Origin: Anaerolineales bacterium
GTDB taxonomy: Bacteria; Chloroflexota; Anaerolineae; Anaerolineales; UBA6663
Direction: 5' to 3'
Assembly: GCA_017999235.1 (NCBI GenBank)
Contig: JAGOBN010000047.1
Location: 1-11,955, forward strand
Length of the DNA: 11,955 bases
Shown: in pieces, positions 6,382 to 11,955 of the stretch
Position numbering within the stretch: position 1 is the first letter of the stretch
How the letters are laid out: the number at the start of each line of letters is the position of its first letter
The notes under the pieces: model-generated
Database searches by the model: none
Seen by the model: the letters and a program-made list of their open reading frames with translations, nothing else
What the model was told of the DNA's origin: nothing
Made by a program: the position numbers and the translations under genes

Positions 6382-7725
6382 ATGACCAAAATCACCCTCC
6401 TCGGCGCAGGCAGCGCCGTCTTCTCGCTCAACGTGATCCGCGATCTGTGTCTGACCCCGAACTTGCGCGGCAGCACCCTGCACTTCATGGATATCAACCC
6501 GGAACGCCTGGACGCCGTTCATGCCTTGTGCGCGCGCTACGCGGCCGAGGTCGGCTTGGAGTTCACGCTGCTCAAGACCACGGACCGGCGCGCCGCGCTG
6601 GCCGGCGCCGATATCGTGCTCAACACCGCCCTGACCGCCGGCTATGACCGGCTGTTCGCCGGCTGGGACAGCGCGCGCCGGCTGGGGTACCGCTTTGGCG
6701 GCAGCCTGCACGTCATGCACGACGAAGCCTTCTGGATCAACTTCTACCAGCTGCGCTTCTTCGAGGCGGTCATTCAGGACGTGCTCGAACTCTGCCCGCG
6801 GGCCTGGTACTTCCAGATCGGCAACCCCGTGCTGGCCGGCGTCACCTTAATGACCCGCCGCTATCCCCAGGCCAAGATCGTGGGACTGTGCCACGGCTTC
6901 TACGGCGTCTACCACCTGGCCGACGCCCTCGGCCTCAGCCACGCGGGTTTCACTTATGAGATTCCCGGCGTCAACCACTTCGTCTGGCTGAACCAGTGCT
7001 ACCACAACGGCCAAGATGTCTTTCCCATGCTGGACCGCTGGATTGAGACGGAGGCCCCCAACTACTGGAAGACCTGCGGCCCCGGCGATCCGGTCGGTCC
7101 CAAGATGATCGATCTCTACCAGCGCTACGGCGTCTTCCCCATCGGGGATACCGCCAGTTGGGGCGGCGGCTCGTGGGGCTGGCCGTATCACACCGATGCC
7201 GCGACCGAGGCACGCTGGCAGGAGAACCCGCCCGTGCAGTGGGACGCGCACTTCGCCAAGAGCGCGGCCAAGGTGCAGGGCATCCAAGCCCTCATGACCA
7301 ACCCGGCGGCGCGGGCCACCGAGCTCTTCCCGCCTAAACACTCCCACGAGATCATTGTGCCCATGATCGAGGCCCTGGTCTGCGACCAGCCCCGGGTGCT
7401 CATCGGCAACGTCGCCAATACCGGCGGCTACGTCCCCGGCGTGCCGCTGGATTTCGCCGTGGAAGTGCCGAACCTGGTGAGCGCGCGCGGCCTCCAGCCC
7501 ATCCAGACGACGCCCCTGCCGCCGGCCATCCTGGCGCATGCCCTGCATGATTACATCGCGCCGGTGAATTTGGAGCTGGCCGCGTATGCCCAGCGCAGCC
7601 GCCGCCTGCTGCATGAGCTGATTATGATGGACCCCTGGACGCGCTCGGAACGCCAGGCGCGCGAGCTGCTGGACGCCATCCTGGCCCTGCCCTATCACCA
7701 GGAACTGCGCGAGCATTATCAGTAA
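6382..7725 (+). CDS. Glycoside hydrolase family 4 enzyme, CHG-motif type (alpha-glucuronidase/alpha-galacturonidase-like)
   Basis: This 447-residue protein matches GH4 in length and motifs. It has an N-terminal NAD-binding GAGSAVF (8-14) with D37 placed to bind the NAD ribose, IGNPV with N148, the metal-site motif CHGF (C170-H171), and GVNHFVWL with N198 and H199. GH4 enzymes use NAD+ and a divalent metal, usually Mn2+, to cleave glycosides by transient oxidation at C3. The residues after the metal cysteine divide the family. As I recall the published scheme, CHG marks alpha-glucuronidases and related uronidases, whereas CNVP and CDMP mark phospho-glycosidases and CHS or CHE marks alpha-galactosidases and alpha-glucosidases. 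A uronic-acid glycoside is therefore the best guess. AAGG at 6371-6374, 7 bases before ATG, supports the start. The protein is cytosolic, so its substrate must be imported. It sits 30 bases after the hydrolase. Confidence 0.9.
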   Translation: MTKITLLGAGSAVFSLNVIRDLCLTPNLRGSTLHFMDINPERLDAVHALCARYAAEVGLEFTLLKTTDRRAALAGADIVLNTALTAGYDRLFAGWDSARRLGYRFGGSLHVMHDEAFWINFYQLRFFEAVIQDVLELCPRAWYFQIGNPVLAGVTLMTRRYPQAKIVGLCHGFYGVYHLADALGLSHAGFTYEIPGVNHFVWLNQCYHNGQDVFPMLDRWIETEAPNYWKTCGPGDPVGPKMIDLYQRYGVFPIGDTASWGGGSWGWPYHTDAATEARWQENPPVQWDAHFAKSAAKVQGIQALMTNPAARATELFPPKHSHEIIVPMIEALVCDQPRVLIGNVANTGGYVPGVPLDFAVEVPNLVSARGLQPIQTTPLPPAILAHALHDYIAPVNLELAAYAQRSRRLLHELIMMDPWTRSERQARELLDAILALPYHQELREHYQ

Positions 7726-7747
7726 GCGCCGGGCCGAATACATGGGC

Positions 7748-7771
7748 CGCGAATGGCACGAATGGCACGAA
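7748..7771 (-). repeat. TTCGTG-type 9-bp repeat block, inverted orientation
   Basis: On the + strand it reads CGCGAATGG, CACGAATGG, CACGAA: three units in exact 9-bp phase starting at 7748, 7757 and 7766. The reverse complement is a run of TTCGTG units, so this block faces the opposite way to the block at 7813-7926. Confidence 0.75.
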
Positions 7772-7812
7772 ACCTTGAACCGGCCAGCATGTGCTGTTTA
7801 GTTTCTTATTCT

Positions 7813-7926
7813 TTCGTGACACCCGTGGCCAGCGCTTGGATCGCCTTCGTGCTCCTTCGTGAGCTTCGTGGCTAAGGCTTGAATCTCTTCGTGTCTTTCG
7901 TGATCTTCGTGGCCAGAGCTTGGGAG
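7813..7926 (+). repeat. Three tandem ~42-bp repeats built from TTCGTG units
   Basis: Seven TTCGTG units start at 7813, 7846, 7856, 7865, 7888, 7897 and 7906; the last three are in exact 9-bp phase. They form three larger units, each ending in a conserved tail: CGTGGCCAGCGCTTGGATC (7824-7842), CGTGGCTAAGGCTTGAATC (7867-7885) and CGTGGCCAGAGCTTGGGAG (7908-7926). The tail-to-tail distances are 43 and 41 bases. Together with the inverted block at 7748-7771 it forms an imperfect inverted-repeat pair. It resembles dispersed TTCGTG repeats common in some environmental bacterial genomes, usually non-coding and often mis-annotated as short peptides. Confidence 0.8.
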
Positions 7927-7927
7927 G
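7922..7927 (+). promoter_or_regulatory. Ribosome binding site deciding the SDR start
   Basis: GGGAGG lies 5 bases before ATG 7933. It also forms the tail end of the third ~42-bp repeat, so repeat and translation signal overlap. The frame is open upstream to a TTG at 7879, but that part is repeat sequence encoding an F/V-rich stretch, so ATG 7933 is chosen. Confidence 0.75.
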
Positions 7928-7932
7928 TGGAT

Positions 7933-8703
7933 ATGCCGGGTCGGTTACAAGACAAAGCCGCCATCATCACCGGCGCGGCCTCCGGCATCGGCCTGGGGAC
8001 GGCCGAGGTCTTTGCCGAGGAAGGTGCGCGGCTGGTGCTGGTGGACCGCAACGCCGAGGGTCTGGAAGCGGCGGCCGCCCAGCTGCAGGCCAAGGACGCC
8101 CAGGCCGTAACCGTGGCCGGCGATCTCGCCCAGGCCGCCACGATCGAACGCGTGGTGCAAACTGCGCTGGCGGCGTATGGCCAGATTGACGTGGTCTTCA
8201 ACAACGCCGGCATCATGCCCTACGGCGACCTGCAGACCTTCACCGAGGCGCTGTGGGATGAAGTCCAGGCCGTCAACGTCAAGGCCATGTTCCTGATGTG
8301 CAAGGCCGTCATCCCGCACATGCTGGCGCGCGGGCGCGGCTCGATCATCAACACCTCGTCGGTCATGGCCACGCTGACCGAGCCCGGCTATGAGGCCTAC
8401 ACCACCTCCAAGGCCGGCGTGCAGGGCCTCACCCGCGCCCTGGCCGTCTCCTACGCCGAGCGCGGCGTGCGCGTCAACTGCATCTGCCCTGGCTGGGTGG
8501 ATACGCCCATGAACCGCAAAGTGGCGGAGGAGGCCGGCGGGCTGGACAAGCTCTACCCGATCATCAAGCAGCAGCAACCGCAGGGGCGCATGGCCTCCAC
8601 CCGCGAGGTGGCCTATGCCGTGCTCTTCCTGGCCTCGGACGAGGCCAGCGCCGTCACCGGCAGCGCCCTGTATGTGGACGGCGCCTCGTCCGCGGCCATT
8701 TAA
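7933..8703 (+). CDS. Short-chain dehydrogenase/reductase (classical SDR), probable NAD-dependent sugar or alcohol dehydrogenase
   Basis: The 256-residue protein is a complete classical SDR. The cofactor motif TGAASGIG spans 13-20, and D38 after the second beta strand favours NAD(H) over NADP(H). NNAG is at 90-93, and the catalytic tetrad is N115, S143, Y156 and K160 (YTTSK). CPGWVDTP follows, and the C-terminus has the usual GSALYVDG segment. The family oxidises or reduces hydroxyl and keto groups on sugars, steroids, acyl chains and other substrates, and motifs alone do not give the substrate. Its stop codon lies three bases before the start of a sugar-acid dehydratase gene, which suggests it oxidises an aldose or uronic acid to the lactone or acid that the dehydratase then uses (inference). 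It starts after the repeat-filled gap and may be the first gene of a transcript. Confidence 0.9.
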   Translation: MPGRLQDKAAIITGAASGIGLGTAEVFAEEGARLVLVDRNAEGLEAAAAQLQAKDAQAVTVAGDLAQAATIERVVQTALAAYGQIDVVFNNAGIMPYGDLQTFTEALWDEVQAVNVKAMFLMCKAVIPHMLARGRGSIINTSSVMATLTEPGYEAYTTSKAGVQGLTRALAVSYAERGVRVNCICPGWVDTPMNRKVAEEAGGLDKLYPIIKQQQPQGRMASTREVAYAVLFLASDEASAVTGSALYVDGASSAAI

Positions 8704-8706
8704 CCC

Positions 8707-10425
8707 ATGCCCTACCGCAGCGCCGCCTGGTTCGAGCATCCCGGTGAGCTGGGCGTGCAGAACCGGGCCGTCCTGCGCGTGCTGGGCCTGACGCCCGAGC
8801 AGTTCCGCGGCCGGCCTGTCATCGGCATCGCCAATTCCTGGAGCGAGCTCAACAACTGCCACCTCACCCTGCGCCCGCTGGCGGCGGCCGTCAAACGCGG
8901 CATCCTGGCCGCCGGCGGGGTGCCGCTGGAGTTCGAGACCCTCTCGCTAGGCGAGGAATTGATGAAGCCCAGCGCCATGCTCTACCGCAACCTGGTGGCG
9001 ATGGAAGTGGAGGAGGCCCTGCGCGCCTACCCGCTGGACGGCGTGGTGCTACTGGGCGGCTGCGACAAGTCCATCCCCGCCCAGTTGATGGCGGCCGCCA
9101 GCGCGGACCTGCCGGCCATCCAAGTGTGCGCCGGCCCCAAAACCTCCGGCTGCTGGCAAGGCCGGGAGATCGGCTCCGGCACCGATCTGTGGCATTTTTG
9201 GGACGAGTACCGGGCCGGCCGTCTGACCGCCGCGGAGTGGGAAGACCTGGAAGCCGCCTTCGCCGGCAGCGCCGGCACGTGCAACACCCTGGGCTCGGCT
9301 TCCACCATGGCCATCGTGACGGAAGCCCTGGGCCTGATGCTGCCCGGCGGCGCGAGCATCCCCGCCCAGGATCCGCGCCGGGACGCGCACGCCGAGGCCA
9401 GCGGCCGGCGGGCCGTGGCCCTGGTCCAGGAAGACTTGCGCCCCTCCCGCCTGCTCACCCGCGCCGCCTTTGAGAATGCCCTGCGGGTTTATCTGGCCTG
9501 CGGCGGCTCCACCAACACCCTCCTGCACTTGCTGGCCATCGCCGGCCGGCGCCTGGTGCCGCTGGCGCTGGAAGACTTTGACCGCCTCTCCCGGACCACG
9601 CCCCGGCTGGTCAACCTGCGGCCGGCCGGCGCGCATCTGATGGCGGCCTTCGACGCGGCCGGCGGCGTGCCAGCCCTGCTGACGGAATTGAAAGACCTGC
9701 TCGACCTGGAAGCGCCCACCGTCACCGGCCGGCCCTTGAGCGCCAGCCTGGGACCGGTGCTCAACGCCGACGTCATCCGGCCGCTGACCGCGCCCCTGCA
9801 AGCCGCCGGGAGCTTGGCGGTCCTGCGCGGCAATTTGGCCCCGCGCGGCGCCGTCCTGCGGATCAGCACCGCCGCGCCGGAGCTGCTGCAACATCGCGGG
9901 CCGGCCCTGGTCTTTGACTCGTATGCCGACATGCTGGCGCGCCTGGACGCCCCGGATCTCCCGGTCACCGCCGAGACCGTGCTAGTGCTGCGGAACGCCG
10001 GCGCCGTGGGCGTGCCGGGGATGCCGGAATGGGGCGCGCTGCCCATACCCCAGAAACTGCTGGTCCAAGGCGTGAAGGATATGGTGCGCCTGAGCGACGC
10101 GCGCATGAGCGGCACCAGCTACGGCACGGTGGTCTTGCACGTGGCGCCGGAGGCCGCCGTGGGCGGGCCGCTGGCCTTGGTGCGCGACGGCGACCTGATC
10201 GAACTGGACGCGCCGGCCCGCACGCTGACCCTGCATGTTCCGGCCGCTGAATTGGAGCGCCGGCGCGCGGCCTGGCGGCCGCCCAGTGCGCTCCACCGGC
10301 GCGGCTATCCGCGCCTGTATCAAGACCATGTCCTGCAGCCGGATGAGGGCTGTGATTTTGATTTTCTGCGCCCGCGCACGCCGGAAGACCTGGCGTTTGT
10401 GCCGCCCACCCTCGGCCGGTCCTGA
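8707..10425 (+). CDS. IlvD/Edd-family dehydratase, probable aldonate (pentonate-type) dehydratase with [2Fe-2S] cluster
   Basis: The 572-residue protein matches the length of pentonate dehydratases of this family. Cysteines placed to hold the Fe-S cluster are C51 (NNCH), C119 (GGCDKS) and C192 (GTCNTLGSAS). Further signatures are EIGSGTDLWHFWDEY, QDPRRDAHAEASGRRAV, GVPGMPEWG and ARMSGTSYGTVVLHVAPEAA. S468 in RMSG aligns by motif with the catalytic serine region, and the SGTSYGT form favours arabinonate/xylonate/fuconate-type dehydratases over dihydroxy-acid dehydratase (IlvD) or phosphogluconate dehydratase (Edd). The reaction removes water from a sugar acid to give a 2-keto-3-deoxy acid; Mg2+ is also needed in known members. 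The gene starts three bases after the SDR stop with no clear Shine-Dalgarno, so translation is probably coupled to the SDR. The exact sugar acid is unknown, and no aldolase or further step is visible in the window. Confidence 0.9.
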   Translation: MPYRSAAWFEHPGELGVQNRAVLRVLGLTPEQFRGRPVIGIANSWSELNNCHLTLRPLAAAVKRGILAAGGVPLEFETLSLGEELMKPSAMLYRNLVAMEVEEALRAYPLDGVVLLGGCDKSIPAQLMAAASADLPAIQVCAGPKTSGCWQGREIGSGTDLWHFWDEYRAGRLTAAEWEDLEAAFAGSAGTCNTLGSASTMAIVTEALGLMLPGGASIPAQDPRRDAHAEASGRRAVALVQEDLRPSRLLTRAAFENALRVYLACGGSTNTLLHLLAIAGRRLVPLALEDFDRLSRTTPRLVNLRPAGAHLMAAFDAAGGVPALLTELKDLLDLEAPTVTGRPLSASLGPVLNADVIRPLTAPLQAAGSLAVLRGNLAPRGAVLRISTAAPELLQHRGPALVFDSYADMLARLDAPDLPVTAETVLVLRNAGAVGVPGMPEWGALPIPQKLLVQGVKDMVRLSDARMSGTSYGTVVLHVAPEAAVGGPLALVRDGDLIELDAPARTLTLHVPAAELERRRAAWRPPSALHRRGYPRLYQDHVLQPDEGCDFDFLRPRTPEDLAFVPPTLGRS

Positions 10426-10455
10426 CGGCCGGCCCACCCGCTTAAGCGAGGCCCC

Positions 10456-11733
10456 ATGACTCAGACAAATGCGGAACTGGTCGAGCGCGCCCGGCGCGTG
10501 ATGCCCGGCGGCGTCAACTCCGTCAACCGCGTCCTGCCCTGGCCGCTGGCCTTCGTGGAAGCCCAGGGGGCGTATCTCACCGACGCCGACGGCCGGCGCT
10601 ACCTGGATTACCACGCCGCCTTCGGTCCGTACATCCTGGGCCACAACCACCCGCGCGTGAACGCCGCCGTGCGCGCCGCCCTGGAGCGCGTGGACCTGAT
10701 CGGCGCCGGCGTGACCGATTTGGAAGTGCGGCTGGCCGAGAAGCTGGTCCAGCACATCCCGTGCGCCGAGCGCGTTATGCTGGCCAACAGCGGCTCGGAG
10801 GCCACTTACTACGCCCTGCGCCTGGCGCGGGCCGCCACCGGCCGGCGCAAGATCATCAAGTTCCAGGGCACTTACCACGGCTGGCACGACGCCGTGCTGA
10901 TGAACATCATCAGCCCGCCCGAGAAGATCGGCCAGAAGGACCTGGGCTCACAGGGCATGCTGCCGGAAGTGGTGGAGCACACCCTGATCCTGCCCTTCAA
11001 CGACGTGGAAGCCGTGCATGAGCTAATGCTGGCGCGCGGCGACGAGATCGCGGCCATCCTGGTGGAGATCATCCCGCACAACATCGGCGTCGTCATGCCG
11101 CGCCCGGAATTCCTGCGGGCCCTGCGCGCGCTGGCCGACCGGCACGGCGCGGTCCTGATCTACGACGAGGTCATCACCGGCTTCCGGCACGGGCTGGGCG
11201 GCTATCAGGGGATCTGCGGCGTCCTGCCGGATCTGGCCGTCTTCGCCAAGGCCATGGCCAACGGCTTCCCCATCTCGGCCCTGGCCGGCCAAGCCGCGCT
11301 GATGGAGCGCTTCGCGCCGGGCGGCGGGGTCCTGCTCTCCGGCACCTATAACGGCCATGCCCTGGGCGTGGCCGCGGCCCTGGCCACCATCGCGGAATTA
11401 GAGGACGGGCGCGTGCATCAACACTGCTTCGCCCTGGCGGAACGCCTGCGGGCCGGCCTGCAGGCCTTGGGCGATGAGCTGGGCTTGATGATGAAGGTCG
11501 TCAGCTTCGGGTCGGTGGTGGTGCCGTACTTTTTGGACGGCGCCATCACCACCTACACCGACCTGTTCCGCAACGACAACGCCCGTGATGTGGCCTTCCG
11601 CAAGGCGATGTGCGAGCGCGGCGTCTTCATGATCCCCACCGCGCTCAAGCGCAACCATATCAGCGCCGCGCACACCGCAGCCGATATTGACCGCACGCTG
11701 GAAGAAGCCCGCGCCGTTCTCAAAACTTTCTAA
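10456..11733 (+). CDS. Class III PLP-dependent aminotransferase, glutamate-1-semialdehyde 2,1-aminomutase-like
   Basis: The 425-residue protein has the order and length of HemL-type class III enzymes. MPGGVNSVNR is near the N-terminus, SGSEAT (112-117) binds the PLP phosphate, YHGWHD (Y140-H141) stacks on the ring, YDEVITGFR holds D237, which pairs with the ring nitrogen, and FAKAMANGFP carries the Schiff-base lysine K265. The later SGTYNGHALG segment corresponds to the phosphate-contact loop. Such enzymes move an amino group between a donor and a carbonyl, or within one molecule. No tetrapyrrole genes are nearby, so a heme role is unlikely. In this cluster it probably aminates or deaminates a catabolic intermediate, for example a semialdehyde or keto acid (inference). 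A weak GAGG site 4 bases before ATG supports the start. It lies 30 bases after the dehydratase and 15 bases before the next gene, consistent with one transcript. Confidence 0.88.
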   Translation: MTQTNAELVERARRVMPGGVNSVNRVLPWPLAFVEAQGAYLTDADGRRYLDYHAAFGPYILGHNHPRVNAAVRAALERVDLIGAGVTDLEVRLAEKLVQHIPCAERVMLANSGSEATYYALRLARAATGRRKIIKFQGTYHGWHDAVLMNIISPPEKIGQKDLGSQGMLPEVVEHTLILPFNDVEAVHELMLARGDEIAAILVEIIPHNIGVVMPRPEFLRALRALADRHGAVLIYDEVITGFRHGLGGYQGICGVLPDLAVFAKAMANGFPISALAGQAALMERFAPGGGVLLSGTYNGHALGVAAALATIAELEDGRVHQHCFALAERLRAGLQALGDELGLMMKVVSFGSVVVPYFLDGAITTYTDLFRNDNARDVAFRKAMCERGVFMIPTALKRNHISAAHTAADIDRTLEEARAVLKTF

Positions 11734-11748
11734 ACCCCGGAGCCGGCC

Positions 11749-11955
11749 ATGCACCTCGAACAGCGGCAACGCGCGCAGGACTGGTTGAAACAGCACGGCT
11801 TTGAACACGCCCTCTTCAGCGCGCCGGCCACGGTCACCTGGCTGACCGGCCTGGCCCCGGCCGTGCAAGTGGGGCCGAGCCCGTTTGCGGGCGGCCCGCC
11901 CCTGGTCTGGTACGCCGGCGGCACGTTCACGCTGGTGGTGCCGGACAGCCTGGCC
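11749..11955 (+). CDS. M24-family (Xaa-Pro peptidase/creatinase-like) N-terminal domain, 3' partial
   Basis: The frame is open from ATG 11749 to the right edge, giving 69 residues. GGAG at 11739-11742 lies 6 bases before the ATG. The segment RAQDWLKQHGFEHALFSAPA followed by TVTWLTGL has the 'R...L...G.D..L...P.N..YLTG' pattern of creatinase/prolidase N-terminal domains. A beta-strand-like WYAGGTFTLVVPDS then fits the same fold. The metal-binding catalytic domain lies outside the window, so the activity cannot be assigned. Options are Xaa-Pro aminopeptidase or dipeptidase, creatinase (which makes sarcosine and urea from creatine), an ectoine-hydrolase-like enzyme, or a non-catalytic relative. 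The 15-base spacing from the aminotransferase places it in the same transcript. The Sox-like module upstream makes creatinase worth testing. Confidence 0.65.
   Translation, partial: MHLEQRQRAQDWLKQHGFEHALFSAPATVTWLTGLAPAVQVGPSPFAGGPPLVWYAGGTFTLVVPDSLA

Larger units (their letters stand above)
7726..7932 (+). other. 207-base intergenic region with repeats and a possible weak promoter
   Basis: This gap has locally higher AT content than its surroundings and holds the repeat arrays listed separately. A weak sigma-70-like pair, TTGAAC (7775-7780) and TTTAGT (7797-7802) with a 16-base spacer, lies between the two repeat blocks. It matches 4 of 6 consensus bases in each box, so it is only a candidate for driving the SDR-dehydratase-aminotransferase genes. 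No terminator with a T-run is seen after the GH4 gene. Confidence 0.4.

Noticed and set aside
7879..7932. N-terminal extension of the SDR (F/V-rich stretch) or a small peptide from the repeats
   Set aside because: It is encoded by the TTCGTG repeat units, and GGGAGG supports ATG 7933. Peptides read from such repeats are typical mis-annotations.
7945..8862. 305-codon - strand open frame across the SDR/dehydratase junction
   Set aside because: It overlaps two strongly supported + strand genes and has no recognisable domain.

Overview
The window is a GC-rich (roughly 70% by eye), densely packed, bacterial catabolic gene cluster with every gene on the + strand. Nine protein-coding genes are visible, seven of them complete apart from the two that run off the edges (ten counting both partial ones). 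No RNA gene, transposase, CRISPR array, transporter or regulator is seen. GC-rich third positions, short gaps and Shine-Dalgarno sites point to a bacterium with standard translation signals. The host is uncertain. The nested TTCGTG intergenic repeats and the gene mix resemble what I associate with uncultured Chloroflexota, or less likely Planctomycetota, but no marker gene confirms this.

Layout. Positions 2-4257 hold a sarcosine-oxidase-type flavoenzyme module in the order alpha (5' truncated), gamma, beta, with gaps of 13 and 1 bases. Its alpha subunit keeps four cysteines of a BFD-type [2Fe-2S] site as well as a C-terminal folate-binding domain. Its beta subunit appears to lack the histidine that carries covalent FMN in classical enzymes. 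A 124-base gap (4258-4381) holds two hairpins and a 19-bp tandem repeat. It is followed by an isopenicillin-N-synthase-like Fe(II)/2-oxoglutarate dioxygenase (4382-5386), an HSL-type alpha/beta-hydrolase (5416-6351) and a glycoside hydrolase family 4 enzyme (6382-7725). A 207-base gap (7726-7932) is filled with TTCGTG-type repeats in both orientations. Next come an SDR dehydrogenase (7933-8703), an IlvD/Edd-family sugar-acid dehydratase (8707-10425), a glutamate-1-semialdehyde-aminomutase-like class III PLP enzyme (10456-11733), and the first 69 codons of an M24-family peptidase or creatinase-like protein (11749 to the right edge).

How the genes may work together (inference). Two themes are interleaved. 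One is oxidation of an N-methyl or secondary amino acid, with one-carbon units passed to folate (Sox-like subunits, perhaps the dioxygenase, the aminotransferase and the M24 protein). The other is non-phosphorylative sugar catabolism: the GH4 enzyme releases a sugar, probably a uronic acid judging by its CHGF metal motif; the SDR oxidises it; the hydrolase could open a lactone or remove an ester; the IlvD-type enzyme dehydrates the sugar acid. One reading is a pathway for a conjugate carrying both an amine part and a sugar part. The alternative is two unrelated catabolic sets placed side by side.
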